The notes below the pieces were generated by a model that saw only the letters and a program-made list of their open reading frames with translations, was not told the DNA's origin and did no database searches. A stretch of 42,916 nt of DNA, taken from the NCBI GenBank assembly GCA_022706685.1, contig JAKJCA010000023.1, forward strand, positions 1-42,916, in the 5' to 3' direction. This stretch comes from Bacillota bacterium (GTDB taxonomy: Bacteria > Bacillota > Clostridia > Oscillospirales > Acutalibacteraceae). The number at the start of each line of letters is the position of its first letter. The first letter of the stretch is position 1. The translations under genes were made by a program, and so were the position numbers. Below are positions 7,751-17,103 of the stretch, piece by piece.

Positions 7751-7916
7751 GCGTTCCTCCGTTTGCCCTCGGATGCGTAAAAACGGCCGGCGACAGTTTT
7801 GAACCGGCAAAACAAGCCTCCGCCGCCGTAAAGGGCAAATTCGCCCTTTACGCAAACGCGTTTTTCACAGCGCATTTGACCCGGAAATATTATAATGCGC
7901 GGCCCGGCCCTGTCAA
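7751..7916 (-). promoter_or_regulatory. Promoter and structured 5' leader of the MFS gene
   Basis: On the minus strand TTGACA (7911-7916) and TATAAT (7889-7894), spacing 16, are near consensus. The transcript would have about 130 bases of leader. In it, CGTAAAGGGC and GCCCTTTACG (7827-7836 and 7843-7852) form a perfect 10-base stem around a 6-base loop. Further down, GCCGG (7804-7808) and CCGGC (7786-7790) form a short G+C stem followed by CG and five T (7779-7783). That order, stem first and then a weak terminator-like hairpin before the ribosome binding site, suggests attenuation. No known riboswitch class is recognised. Confidence 0.5.
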
Positions 7917-7939
7917 ATGTGAGGGCAGCCGCGCGGCGC

Positions 7940-7967
7940 TTGAAGTTTATTCCTTTTATGGTATGAT
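7940..7967 (+). promoter_or_regulatory. Promoter of the GPH symporter gene
   Basis: TTGAAG (7940-7945) and TATGAT (7962-7967) are spaced by 16 bases, about 80 bases before the TTG start. It is divergent from the MFS promoter and only about 25 bases from its -35, so the two could share regulation. Confidence 0.6.
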
Positions 7968-8047
7968 AATAATGTCTTTCGTCAGAAATACAAAAGGTTT
8001 CACCGGCCGTCCTATCCGCCCATTCAATCAATCGGGAGGGTGATTAT

Positions 8048-9559
8048 TTGAAACAGCTCAACGAAGAAGAACGCTTCCGCCGCAACAAATGGACCTACAC
8101 GGTACCCGGCATCGGGCGCGACATGGCTTACACGCTCTATGCCAATTTTCTGCTGACCTATGTACTCTTCACGCGCAGTTTAACGCCCAAACAGTTCGGG
8201 GCCATCGGGACGATTCTGGTAATCGCGCGTATCTGGGACGCGATCAACGACCCGGTGATGGGCGGCATCATCGAAAACACGCGCACCCGGGTCGGCAAAT
8301 TCAAGCCCTGGATCATCATCGGCGCCGTACTCAACGCCATTGTTCTGATTATCATGTTCAGCAACGGCGTCGACGGCTGGAACTTTGTCGTTCTGTTCGC
8401 GGTGCTTTATCTGTTCTGGGACATCACCTGGACGATGAACGACATCGGCTATTGGTCCATGCTGCCGTCGCTGACCAGCGAACCGAAAAAACGCGATAAA
8501 CTGACCTCCTACGCGAACCTGTTCGCGATGATCGGCGCCATCCTCTCCATGGGGCTGATTCCGATTTTAACCAACGGCTCCGGTGCCATCGGCGGCAGCT
8601 CGATTTCCGGCTTCCGGGCGGTGGCGGTGTTTATCGCCGCCGCTTTGACTGTCAGTCAGGTGGTCGTCTACTTCTTTGTCAAAGAAAACAAAACCGCCCA
8701 CCTCGAAAAAGAGGAGCACATCGGGCTGAAAAAAATGGCCGGCGTGATTTTTAAAAACGACCAGCTGCTGTGGGTCGCGCTGGTGATGCTGCTGTATAAC
8801 GTCGGCAGCGCGCTGCTGACGGCCTTCGGCGTCAATTACATGTACCTCTCTTTCGGCTACAACGGCACCTATGTGACGATGTTCGTCGCCTTGTACGCGC
8901 TCGCCTCGGTCGCCATCAACATCTTATACCCGCGTCTGGCCGCGAAAATGTCCCGCCAGAAGATGTCGACGCTGGCTATGATCACCACCGCCACGGGCTA
9001 CGTCATGTTTATGGTTTTCGGCACTCTGCTGCCGGCCGTCGGCGCGCCGGCCAACGTCCAGCTTGCCGTCATTCTGCTCGAAGCGTTCGTCATCGGTTTC
9101 GGCCAGTCGCTGATGTATATGGTCATCACCATTTACCTGACCAACACCATCGAATACAACGAATATAAAACCCATTCGCGCGACGAGGCGATTATTTTTT
9201 CCCTGCGCCCGTTTATGGCGAAAATGGGCAGCGCGCTCCAGCAGGCCATCATTACCGTCGCCTACCTGGCCATCGGCATGCTCAGCATCACCAACGGTAT
9301 TTCGGACCTTGAAAAGCAGGCGAACCTCAAGGAGATTACCGAGGCCGAAAAAATGCGTCAGATTAAAGACCTTCTTGTTTCCGCCCCGCCGAGCATCACG
9401 TTCTGGCTCAGGGTCAGCATGGTGGTGGCGCCCATTATCCTCATCGGCGCCGCCTTTCTCGTCATCCGCAAAAAGGTGAAAATCGATGAGGAATATTACA
9501 AAAATATGCTCGCCGAGATTGAGGCGCGCAAAGGCGTTGCCGCCAAACCGGAGCAATAA
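8048..9559 (+). CDS. GPH-type (glycoside-pentoside-hexuronide) cation symporter
   Basis: A 503-residue membrane transporter of the GPH branch of the MFS fold, whose members bring in sugars, glycosides or hexuronides with Na+ or H+. It starts at TTG 8048, with GGGAGGG nine bases upstream. Family signs: the N-terminal YTLYANFLLTYVLF helix, IWDAINDPVMGGIIENTRTRVGKFKPW (the MelB cation-site loop) at about residues 60-90, and a second-half stretch with YNEYKTHSRDEAIIFSL near residue 370. The length of about 500 exceeds the usual 450-470 because of an extra charged loop near residues 415-435. The neighbouring secreted glycan proteins suggest a role in taking up an oligosaccharide or glycoside, which is inference. 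Confidence 0.9.
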   Translation: MKQLNEEERFRRNKWTYTVPGIGRDMAYTLYANFLLTYVLFTRSLTPKQFGAIGTILVIARIWDAINDPVMGGIIENTRTRVGKFKPWIIIGAVLNAIVLIIMFSNGVDGWNFVVLFAVLYLFWDITWTMNDIGYWSMLPSLTSEPKKRDKLTSYANLFAMIGAILSMGLIPILTNGSGAIGGSSISGFRAVAVFIAAALTVSQVVVYFFVKENKTAHLEKEEHIGLKKMAGVIFKNDQLLWVALVMLLYNVGSALLTAFGVNYMYLSFGYNGTYVTMFVALYALASVAINILYPRLAAKMSRQKMSTLAMITTATGYVMFMVFGTLLPAVGAPANVQLAVILLEAFVIGFGQSLMYMVITIYLTNTIEYNEYKTHSRDEAIIFSLRPFMAKMGSALQQAIITVAYLAIGMLSITNGISDLEKQANLKEITEAEKMRQIKDLLVSAPPSITFWLRVSMVVAPIILIGAAFLVIRKKVKIDEEYYKNMLAEIEARKGVAAKPEQ

Positions 9560-9617
9560 AACCGGCGGCTTTCAAGCCCATGCCGCCGCTTTTCCACTCA
9601 GGGAGGGGAATACCCGT

Positions 9618-10736
9618 ATGTCAACGATGAACATCGCCAAACGCCTGGTTTCCCTCGCGCTGGCGTGTGCGCTGGCGGCCGTGCTGGCCATGCCGGCGGC
9701 CGACGGCAGCCCCGCCGCCTCATCGGATGAAACCGCAAGCGTCACGGCGGCCGGAGCGCTCAGCCGTGCAGGGGAGCCGAAACAGGCGGTGCCGTCCGTC
9801 CGCTCTATGCGGTTTGGGACTGCCGCGCAGCCGCTTGCGGCAGCCGCCCCGCAAACCGTTTCTCCAAGCCCTGCAAAGACACCCATAAGTCTTGCCGCCC
9901 CGGCCGCGCTGCCGGTGGAGTCAACGCAAGACCCATCCGGCGGCGAAAGTGCGGTTACCGACGGCATTGTCTTGCAAAACCGGGCGCTGGCCGAGGCCAT
10001 CGGTTACCTCAAGGCGATTATCGCCGCCTCGAAAACCGGCATCCACAACTTCGAAGTCTATCTGGTGCCCGTCGGGGAGAACCTGCAGGAGTTTTACGGC
10101 GCCTACGATGATAACGAAGGCGTCCACCATGTGCTGCCGTCGACTGTTTTCTACAATACGCAGACCGGGCTGATTTACGACGACGACCAGAAAGGCGCGC
10201 TGCACACCGGCTTCAACGTCGACGTCGGGCAGATGATGTATTATTCGCCCGTTTACACCTGGCACCGCGAGTTCGGTTACTGCCGGGCTTACGATGCCCT
10301 GGCTCCGGCCGTCGGCCATTATGTCAAAACCTTCCGTGTCAAGTTTTCTTACGGCGGTCTCGACTGGCTCGTCCAGTTCTGGAAGGGGCAGTATTTCAAC
10401 GTTTTCACCGGCGCGGAGTTCGGTTTTTACAACAAGCCGCAGGGTAAAATAGTCGAGTTTTATGACTGCGCCTCGGACGAGTGGATGGTGCCGATGTCGA
10501 TGAAACTCTACAAAAACGGCCGCTTGCTTTTTGTCCGGGAACCCGAACTTCACTGGTGGATGACCGGCTTCAAAATCGGCGTCAGCCTCCCGTCGATGCT
10601 GACGCTCGAGGGTACCATCGAGTTCAAAACCGCCGAAATGAAAGACGCGTTTCTGGCCGCCCTTGACGAGGAACAGCCGGAAGGCGTGACCTATTCGACG
10701 CAGGGCAACCTGTTCAGTTTTACCTGGAAAGGATAA
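9618..10736 (+). CDS. Secreted DUF4474-type protein of unknown function
   Basis: A 372-residue secreted protein. The start at 9618 follows GGGAGGGG and gives a signal peptide ([17 protein letters not shown]). An upstream in-frame extension overlaps the symporter gene and is rejected. Residues 30-110 are low-complexity Ala/Ser/Pro. The folded part (about 115-372) resembles the DUF4474 domain by its aromatic-rich signatures: [12 protein letters not shown], an [11 protein letters not shown] stretch and [10 protein letters not shown]. This similarity is from memory of the family, not a search. DUF4474 proteins are common, often secreted, in Clostridia and have no known activity. A terminator follows at 10754, so the gene ends its transcript here. 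Confidence 0.78.
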   Translation: MSTMNIAKRLVSLALACALAAVLAMPAADGSPAASSDETASVTAAGALSRAGEPKQAVPSVRSMRFGTAAQPLAAAAPQTVSPSPAKTPISLAAPAALPVESTQDPSGGESAVTDGIVLQNRALAEAIGYLKAIIAASKTGIHNFEVYLVPVGENLQEFYGAYDDNEGVHHVLPSTVFYNTQTGLIYDDDQKGALHTGFNVDVGQMMYYSPVYTWHREFGYCRAYDALAPAVGHYVKTFRVKFSYGGLDWLVQFWKGQYFNVFTGAEFGFYNKPQGKIVEFYDCASDEWMVPMSMKLYKNGRLLFVREPELHWWMTGFKIGVSLPSMLTLEGTIEFKTAEMKDAFLAALDEEQPEGVTYSTQGNLFSFTWKG

Positions 10737-10753
10737 GAGCATTTACGGATATC

Positions 10754-10790
10754 AAACGGCGCTGTGCGTTTTGCATTTCGCCGTTTTTTT
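10754..10790 (+). terminator. Rho-independent terminator
   Basis: AAACGGCG (10754-10761) pairs with CGCCGTTT (10779-10786), followed by a run of T to 10790. It separates the DUF4474 gene from fhs. Confidence 0.85.
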
Positions 10791-10798
10791 GTTATACT
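10771..10798 (+). promoter_or_regulatory. Probable fhs promoter
   Basis: TTGCAT (10771-10776) and TATACT (10793-10798) with a 16-base spacer. It overlaps the right half of the preceding terminator, an economical arrangement. The start codon of fhs is about 40 bases from the expected transcription start. Confidence 0.55.
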
Positions 10799-10842
10799 TT
10801 GTTGCGTTGAGACCAAACAAAATATCCGATGGGAGCCGATTC

Positions 10843-12513
10843 ATGAAAAGCGACATCCAAATCGCGCAGGAAGCCGAACTCAAGCCCATCGCCGAGATCG
10901 CGGCGCAGCTCGGCGTCAACGAGCAATACCTCAGCCCCTACGGCAAATACAAAGCGAAAATCGACCGCCGGCTGCTCAAAGACCTGGCCGGCAAGCCGGA
11001 CGGCAAACTGATTCTCGTCACCGCCGTCAACCCCACGCCGGCGGGCGAGGGCAAAACCACCATCAACGTCGGCCTGGCCGATGCGCTCAGCCGTATCGGC
11101 AAAAAGACCGTTCTCGTCATCCGGGAGCCGAGCCTCGGGCCCGTGTTCGGCATCAAAGGCGGCGCGGCCGGCGGCGGCTACGCCCAGGTCGTGCCGATGG
11201 AAGAAATCAACCTGCATTTCACCGGTGACCTGCACGCCATTGGCGCGGCGAACAACCTGCTCGCCGCGATGATCGACAACTCGATTTTCCACGGCAACCC
11301 GCTGCGCCTGCACCCCAACCGCGTCACCTGGAAGCGCTGCATCGACATGAACGACCGGCAGCTGCGTTTCATGGTCGACGGCCTGGGCGGCGGCCCCAAC
11401 GGCATCCCGCGCCAGGACGGTTTCGACATTACCGCCGCCAGCGAAGTGATGGCGATTTTCTGCCTGGCGAACAGCCTGGAAGATTTGAAGGCGCGTCTGG
11501 CGCGCATCGTGGTCGGCTACACCTATGACGGCAAACCGGTCACCTGCGGCGAAATCGGTGCGGCGGGGGCGATGGCTGCCCTGCTCAAAGACGCGTTCGA
11601 CCCCAACCTCGCGCAGACGCTCGAGCATACGCCCGCGATCATCCACGGCGGGCCTTTCGCGAACATCGCCCACGGCTGCAACAGCGTCGTCGCCACCCGC
11701 ATGGGGCTGAAACTCGCCGACTACACCGTCACCGAGGCGGGCTTTGGCGCGGACCTCGGCGCGGAGAAGTTTTTGGACATCAAATGCCGCAGCGCCGGCC
11801 TGAAGCCGGACGCCGTCGTCCTCGTGGCGACCGTTCGAGCGCTGAAGCACCACGGCGGCTGCGCCAAAGAAAAACTTAACACCCCGGATTTGGCTTCGCT
11901 CGAAAAAGGCGCGGCGAACCTGGTGCGGCATATCAACAACCTGCGCGGCGTCTACGGCCTGCCGGTGTGCGTCGCCGTCAACGCTTTCCCGTCCGACAGC
12001 GCAGGGGAGCATCAATATTTGCTGGACCTGTGCGCGTCGCTCTCGGTGCCCTGTTCGCTGAGTGAGGTTTTCACCAAAGGCGGCGCCGGAGCCGTCGATT
12101 TGGCGCAAAAAGTAACCGAATTAACCGACAAGCCATCCGCCTTTACATTTGCTTACGAAGACAACCTTTCGCTGAAAGAAAAGTTTGAAACCGTCTGCCG
12201 CAGGATTTACGGCGCGTCGGGCACGACATTCGATATTTCGGCGGAGAAGCAGCTGGAAGAAATCGAGGCTATGGGCTTCGGCGCCTTACCCGTCTGCGTG
12301 GCGAAAACGCAGTATTCATTCAGCGACAACGCCGCCCTGCTCGGCGCGCCGGAGCGCTTTTCCGTCCATGTCAGGGAGGTCCGTTTGAGCGCGGGCGCCG
12401 GCTTCGTGGTCTTTATCTGCGGCGCCATCATGACAATGCCCGGCCTGTCGAAAAAGCCCGCCGCCGTCAGCATCGACGTCAGCGCCGACGGCGTTATCAG
12501 CGGTTTATTTTGA
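10843..12513 (+). CDS. fhs: Formate-tetrahydrofolate ligase
   Basis: A 556-residue enzyme that condenses formate and tetrahydrofolate using ATP to make 10-formyl-THF. This is the entry step of the methyl branch of the Wood-Ljungdahl pathway and a source of formyl groups for purine synthesis. The start at 10843 follows GGGAG. Clear signatures are the nucleotide loop [11 protein letters not shown] (63-73), [21 protein letters not shown] spanning about 90-112, and [12 protein letters not shown] just after. Length and domain content match complete family members, with no missing part. No other Wood-Ljungdahl gene (folD, metF, acs) is adjacent, so fhs may serve purine or one-carbon balance rather than acetogenesis. 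Confidence 0.97.
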   Translation: MKSDIQIAQEAELKPIAEIAAQLGVNEQYLSPYGKYKAKIDRRLLKDLAGKPDGKLILVTAVNPTPAGEGKTTINVGLADALSRIGKKTVLVIREPSLGPVFGIKGGAAGGGYAQVVPMEEINLHFTGDLHAIGAANNLLAAMIDNSIFHGNPLRLHPNRVTWKRCIDMNDRQLRFMVDGLGGGPNGIPRQDGFDITAASEVMAIFCLANSLEDLKARLARIVVGYTYDGKPVTCGEIGAAGAMAALLKDAFDPNLAQTLEHTPAIIHGGPFANIAHGCNSVVATRMGLKLADYTVTEAGFGADLGAEKFLDIKCRSAGLKPDAVVLVATVRALKHHGGCAKEKLNTPDLASLEKGAANLVRHINNLRGVYGLPVCVAVNAFPSDSAGEHQYLLDLCASLSVPCSLSEVFTKGGAGAVDLAQKVTELTDKPSAFTFAYEDNLSLKEKFETVCRRIYGASGTTFDISAEKQLEEIEAMGFGALPVCVAKTQYSFSDNAALLGAPERFSVHVREVRLSAGAGFVVFICGAIMTMPGLSKKPAAVSIDVSADGVISGLF

Positions 12514-12521
12514 TTGCAACG

Positions 12522-12540
12522 GCCGCCGCCCGGCGGCGGC
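12522..12540 (+). terminator. G+C-only hairpin after fhs
   Basis: GCCGCCGCC (12522-12530) faces GGCGGCGGC (12532-12540), effectively a 7-base stem. It begins 8 bases after the fhs stop. It has no T run, so it may act as a pause or 3'-end stabiliser rather than a true intrinsic terminator. Confidence 0.35.
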
Positions 12541-12619
12541 ATAGCCGACAAAGCGCCACGGCGCGCAAGAAGGCATCGTGAACCGTCAACAGATGTTTGA
12601 ACAAAGGGGATGAACGGCT

Positions 12620-14542
12620 ATGCAAAGAATCGTCGCGATTATCGTCTTCCTGTCACAGGTCCTCACGTCGTTTACGCTCGGTGCCGTCAACCGGAAGGTC
12701 ATCGATATCGACTACGGCGGCGCTGACGTCACGCAGCCGGCCGTTACCGAGTGGCTCACGCTCGCCGGCGGCGATCAAGGCGACTATGTCATCGTCAAAG
12801 GCGCGACCTGTTCCGAGCCCGAAACGACCGCTGCGCTGGAACTGCAAAAGTATATCCGCCTCATCAGCGGCATCACCCTGGAACTGACGCAGGATACCGC
12901 GCGCGTGCGCGATAAAGAAATCCTCGTCGGCCTCACCAACCGCGAACCGCAGGGCGGTATCGCGGACCGCGCCGCGCTCGGGGAGGAGGGCTTCCGGATT
13001 CAGGTTGCTTCCGGCAAGCTGTTCATTACCGGCGGCGGGCCGCGCGGCACGCTGTACGGCGTCTACGACTTCCTCGAACAGTGCCTGGGCTGCCGCTGGT
13101 TTACGCCCGGCATGGAAAAAGTCCCGCAAAGCGCCCAGGTCGACATCGACGCGCGCCTCGACTACAGCGAAAAGCCGGTCTTCGAATACCGCTATCAGGA
13201 TTGGAACTGCACCTTCGACGAGGCGTGGCGCGCCAAACAGAAAATCAACGAGGGCACCTCCTCGCCGCAGTACGGCGGCCCCGTTTTCTACGCCAACGGC
13301 TGCCATTCCATGAGTTCGCTGCTGCCGGACAGCTATTTTGAAACGCATCCCGAATATTTCTCCTACCGCGAGGACAAAGGCGCGCGGACGCTTGACCAGC
13401 GCTGCCTGACCAATCCGGATGTGCTGGCCATCGTCATCCAAAACGTCCGCAAAGCGCTGCTGGCGAGCCCGAATGCCAGGATTGTTTCCATCACGCAAAA
13501 CGACAACGGCGGCTACTGCCAATGCGAACACTGCAAGGCGATGGACGCGATGTACGGCGGGCCTTCCGGCACGAATATCTGGTTTGTCAACCGGGTGGCC
13601 GAAGCGCTGGAAGACGAGTTTCCGTCCGTTCGTTTCGACACCTTCGCCTACCAGTACACCCGGACGCCGCCCAAGAACATCGTCCCGCGCGACAATGTCA
13701 TCGTCCGCTTGTGCTCCATCGAATGTTGTTTCTCGCACCCGCTTGAGGAGTGCGGCGTAGCCAGAATCAGGAGCGAAAACCGCCTGGACAAGTTCCCTTT
13801 CATCGAGCTCGATTCCCCGGCGGCGCGCAGGGCGCACGTCGAATCCGCCTTCGCCAAAGATATCAGGGGCTGGTCCGCCATCTGCAAAAACCTTTATGTC
13901 TGGGATTACACGACCAATTTCATGATGTACCTCAACATTTTCGCCAATCTGCAGGTGCTCCAGCCCAATATGCAGTTCTTTGCAGAGAACAACGTCAAGG
14001 GCGTGTTTGAAGAAGGCAACGCCGCCTCCGTCAGCGGGGAGTTCGGCGAACTGCGCGCGTACGTCATCGCCAAACTGCTGTGGGACCCGACCGCGCGGGT
14101 CGAACCCCTGATCGACGAGTTCCTGGCGGGCTATTACGGGGAGGCCGCGGCGCCGTTTATCAAAGAATATATCGACACCATCACCAGCAAGACGCTCAAG
14201 ACCAGCCAGCATATCTACATCTTCCAGTGGGAGTATGAGGGGCTGTATTTCACACCCGGCGAGCGCAAACACATCGACGCCCTTTGGGATAAAGCCGAGG
14301 CGAACGCCGGCAGCGCGCAGCAGCTGGCAAACATCCGGCGCTCGCGGCTGTCCTGGCGGACCTATAAGGCGAACCTGCTGGTTGACGAGTTTTCCCCGCT
14401 GAACCTTGCCGGCCGGCTGAAAGAGAACGAGAAACTGTACAACGATATCGTCGGTTCAGGGATTACCTATATGACGCTGGGCGGGCCGATTTCAACCGAG
14501 CCGAATTTCTGGATGAGGCCGGTGGAATGGATGTCGGACTAA
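12620..14542 (+). CDS. Secreted DUF4838 domain protein (glycoside-hydrolase-like)
   Basis: A 640-residue protein with a short signal peptide (residues 1 to about 22), start at 12620 with AAAGGGG upstream. Residues 50-165 resemble the N-terminal alpha/beta domain seen before GH20/GH67 catalytic domains: AALELQKYIRLISG, ILVGLTNR and GPRGTLYGVYDFLEQ. The following WFTPGMEKVP and the body (about 200-470) match the DUF4838 family, with a CxCxxC motif (YCQCEHC near residue 300). DUF4838 proteins are found in polysaccharide-utilisation settings and are predicted TIM-barrel hydrolases. No activity is assigned here. It is followed on the same strand by a lipoprotein and an FAD oxidoreductase gene, possibly one transcription unit. 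Confidence 0.85.
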   Translation: MQRIVAIIVFLSQVLTSFTLGAVNRKVIDIDYGGADVTQPAVTEWLTLAGGDQGDYVIVKGATCSEPETTAALELQKYIRLISGITLELTQDTARVRDKEILVGLTNREPQGGIADRAALGEEGFRIQVASGKLFITGGGPRGTLYGVYDFLEQCLGCRWFTPGMEKVPQSAQVDIDARLDYSEKPVFEYRYQDWNCTFDEAWRAKQKINEGTSSPQYGGPVFYANGCHSMSSLLPDSYFETHPEYFSYREDKGARTLDQRCLTNPDVLAIVIQNVRKALLASPNARIVSITQNDNGGYCQCEHCKAMDAMYGGPSGTNIWFVNRVAEALEDEFPSVRFDTFAYQYTRTPPKNIVPRDNVIVRLCSIECCFSHPLEECGVARIRSENRLDKFPFIELDSPAARRAHVESAFAKDIRGWSAICKNLYVWDYTTNFMMYLNIFANLQVLQPNMQFFAENNVKGVFEEGNAASVSGEFGELRAYVIAKLLWDPTARVEPLIDEFLAGYYGEAAAPFIKEYIDTITSKTLKTSQHIYIFQWEYEGLYFTPGERKHIDALWDKAEANAGSAQQLANIRRSRLSWRTYKANLLVDEFSPLNLAGRLKENEKLYNDIVGSGITYMTLGGPISTEPNFWMRPVEWMSD

Positions 14543-14611
14543 GCCGGCAGGTCTGCGGCGATTTTGATCCATTCCGGGGCGTCCGCCCTTTGTAAGGTAA
14601 AGGAGTAACAT

Positions 14612-15193
14612 ATGACAAAAAAAATCATCTGCATTTTGGCGGCGGCCGCCTTCGTTTTCCTGGCCGGCTGCGGCGCCGGCGGCGGCGAAACCACCAAAGC
14701 CAACGCGACGAAAAGCCCCGTGAGTACCACCGCGACGCCGGTCGAACTCAAGATGAAGGCGCAGTACATCCGCACCGACGCAGACCCCGATAAAATCAAC
14801 GGCCTCCCGTCGGTCTACGCCATCCGTTCCAAGGCGGAGGTCGACAATTACATCAAAGCGAACAAGGCCAAGTTCTACGGCAAACTCGGCCGCAACCCGG
14901 ATCCGGCCTCCGATGAAACCATCGGCTTCCTCGACGCGGTCGATCAGTACGACGCCGAGTATTTCAAAAAGAACCTCCTGATTTTCGTCGTGCTCGTCGA
15001 ACCCAGCGGTTCCATCCGGCACAAAGCGGTCAAGTTCGAGCAGACCGAAGACGGCTCGGTGCTCACCGTCAACCGGCTCCTGCCCAAGGTGCAGACGGCC
15101 GATATCGCCTACTGGCATATCATCGTCGAACTCAGCAAAGAGGAATATAACAACAAAGCCGTTACCGTGAAGTTCAAGGATATCAAACTTTAA
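14612..15193 (+). CDS. Lipoprotein of unknown function
   Basis: A 193-residue lipoprotein. The lipobox LAGC puts the lipidated cysteine at residue 20 after a hydrophobic signal (KKIICILAAAAFVF), and AAAGGAG precedes the ATG. A Gly/Thr/Ser linker (to about residue 45) leads to a compact domain with alternating strands. In that domain, YFKKNLLIFVVLVEPSGSIRH and IAYWHIIVELSKEE stand out. I do not recognise the domain. The fold could be a small protease-inhibitor-like or binding domain, but this is a guess. The linker motif ETTKAxxTxSPVS is shared with the phosphodiester glycosidase at the window start. It lies 69 bases after the DUF4838 gene and 3 bases before the oxidoreductase gene. Confidence 0.82.
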   Translation: MTKKIICILAAAAFVFLAGCGAGGGETTKANATKSPVSTTATPVELKMKAQYIRTDADPDKINGLPSVYAIRSKAEVDNYIKANKAKFYGKLGRNPDPASDETIGFLDAVDQYDAEYFKKNLLIFVVLVEPSGSIRHKAVKFEQTEDGSVLTVNRLLPKVQTADIAYWHIIVELSKEEYNNKAVTVKFKDIKL

Positions 15194-15196
15194 GAT

Positions 15197-17002
15197 ATGT
15201 CCGCCGGGCTGACAGCGGGGGCGGCAGCGGTGCTTAACAGAAAACAAATTCAAGCCGACTTCTGCGTCGTCGGCGGCGGCATGGCGGGCATCTGCGCGGC
15301 AATTCAGGCGGCGCGCGGCGGCCTGCGTACCGTTCTCATGCACGAGAGGCCGATGCTCGGCGGCAACGCCTCGTCGGAAATCCGCATGTGGATTTGCGGC
15401 GCGCGCGGGGTCAACAACCGCGAAACGGGCATACTCGAAGAAATCGAACTCGAGAACCTTTATCGCAACCCGACGAAGAATTACTATGTCTGGGATATGC
15501 TCCTGCTTGACTTCGTCCGGCGGGAGAAGAACATCACGCTGCTGCTCAACTGCGCGTGCATCGACGCGCGCGTCGATAGCGGCGTTTTTGCCCACGGCAG
15601 GACGGCGCGCATCCGGCAGGTCACCGGCTATCAGCTGACGACGCAGACCTTCGTCGACGTCGCAGCCGCCCTTTTCGCCGATTGTTCGGGCGACAGCATC
15701 CTCGCCCCGCTGACCGGCGCGCTGTGCCGCATAGGCCGCGAGGCGCGGGGCGAATTCGGCGAGGATGTGTCCGAAACCGCCGACAGCAAAACCATGGGCA
15801 TGACCTGCGCCCTCCGGGGCAGGGAAACGGGGGCGCCCGTACCTTTTACCGCGCCCGACTTTGCCAGGAAAATCTGCGAAAAGGATTTTGCCGGCCGGCG
15901 GCCCGACCTGCGCAACTGCTTCGAAAACTTCTGGTACCTCGAACTCGGCGGCGAGGGCGACACCATCGCCGATACGGACAAAACCGCCGAGGAACTCATG
16001 GCGCTCAACGCCGGGGTCTGGGACTATCTCAAACAAGCCGGCGGAGCGGAGAATTGGGAACTCGATTATTTCGGCTTTCTGCCCGGCAAGCGCGAGTCGC
16101 GGCGCATGACGGGCGAATATACCCTCACGCAGCACGACATCATGAACGCCGTAACTTTCGCCGACACCGTCGCCTACGGCGGCTGGCCGCTCGACGACCA
16201 TGACCCGGCGGGTTTCGCCCGCAAGGCGACCGCGAACACCAGCATCCCGACCGCGTCGCCTTACCCCATTGCGTACCGCGCGCTGTACTCAAAAAATGTC
16301 GATAACCTGTTGTTCGCCGGCCGCAACATCAGCGCGACGCATATCGCCTTGAGCAGCACGCGCGTCATGGGCATCTGCGCGCTGCTCGGCCAGGCCGTTG
16401 GCGCCGCCGCGGCCCTTGCCGTGCGCTTCGGCTTGACGCCGCACGGGGTATTGCTCGAAAAAATCCGTACGCTGCAGGCGGTATTGCTCGATTCAGACTG
16501 CTTTCTGCCCGGCCTGCGGCGCAGCGTTTCCCCGTTTTGTCTGGAAGCGGCGCTTGTCAACGGCAGCGGCGCGCTGCGCGACGGGGAGGACCGCCCGCAC
16601 CCCTGTTACGGGACAGAAACCTGCGGTGTAAAGGTAAACAACCTTACGAGCATAGAATATCGTTTTAGCATGCCCGCGCGCGTCGAAACGGTCCATCTGG
16701 TCTTTGACAGCGACATCAACCGCCTGACGCTCCCGGGCGACCGCTGCGAGCGCGAACATGCCATGCGCGCCAACACCCGCCTCGACAGCCCGGCGGCGCG
16801 GCTGCCCTCGACGCTGTGCAGGGACTTCCGCCTCGAGGCCGTAACGGCCGCCGGCAGGCAGACGCTGCTGGACATCAGGAACAACCGCAGGCGGTATGTT
16901 CATATCCCCGCCGGCATTGAGGCCGCAGGCCTTGCGTTAACGCCCCTGAGCAACTGGGGCGCAGGGGATCAGACCGCGGTATTTTCTTTTGACTTTATGT
17001 AA
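15197..17002 (+). CDS. FAD-dependent oxidoreductase (FAD_oxidored family)
   Basis: A 601-residue protein with a Rossmann FAD-binding motif VVGGGMAGICAA at about residues 24-35, then RPMLGGNASSEIRM, characteristic of the FAD_oxidored (PF12831-like) group. Later features are a DCSGD segment (near 170), ESRRMTGEYTLTQHDI (near 305) and a closing FAD motif RNISATHIALSSTRVMG near 375-390. The C-terminal 170 residues look like a beta-rich accessory domain. Family members are cytoplasmic or exported enzymes often found with glycan-degradation genes, with unknown substrates. No signal peptide is seen. The ATG at 15197 has poor ribosome binding, so translation may be coupled to the lipoprotein gene 3 bases upstream. 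A GTG at 15230 is an alternative start. Confidence 0.87.
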   Translation: MSAGLTAGAAAVLNRKQIQADFCVVGGGMAGICAAIQAARGGLRTVLMHERPMLGGNASSEIRMWICGARGVNNRETGILEEIELENLYRNPTKNYYVWDMLLLDFVRREKNITLLLNCACIDARVDSGVFAHGRTARIRQVTGYQLTTQTFVDVAAALFADCSGDSILAPLTGALCRIGREARGEFGEDVSETADSKTMGMTCALRGRETGAPVPFTAPDFARKICEKDFAGRRPDLRNCFENFWYLELGGEGDTIADTDKTAEELMALNAGVWDYLKQAGGAENWELDYFGFLPGKRESRRMTGEYTLTQHDIMNAVTFADTVAYGGWPLDDHDPAGFARKATANTSIPTASPYPIAYRALYSKNVDNLLFAGRNISATHIALSSTRVMGICALLGQAVGAAAALAVRFGLTPHGVLLEKIRTLQAVLLDSDCFLPGLRRSVSPFCLEAALVNGSGALRDGEDRPHPCYGTETCGVKVNNLTSIEYRFSMPARVETVHLVFDSDINRLTLPGDRCEREHAMRANTRLDSPAARLPSTLCRDFRLEAVTAAGRQTLLDIRNNRRRYVHIPAGIEAAGLALTPLSNWGAGDQTAVFSFDFM

Positions 17003-17024
17003 ATACTTTTCTATCCGATGCAAC

Positions 17025-17068
17025 AATCCTGCCTGCCGCGCGGAAGGGCCCGAACGGCAGGCAGGATT
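17025..17068. terminator. Bidirectional terminator with 14-base perfect stem
   Basis: AATCCTGCCTGCCG (17025-17038) and CGGCAGGCAGGATT (17055-17068) pair perfectly, with A/T ends that give U-rich tails in both directions. It sits between convergent genes. Confidence 0.92.
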
Positions 17069-17103
17069 TTCAAATCGCGGATCCGAGGTCCCGAAAACAG
17101 CGT

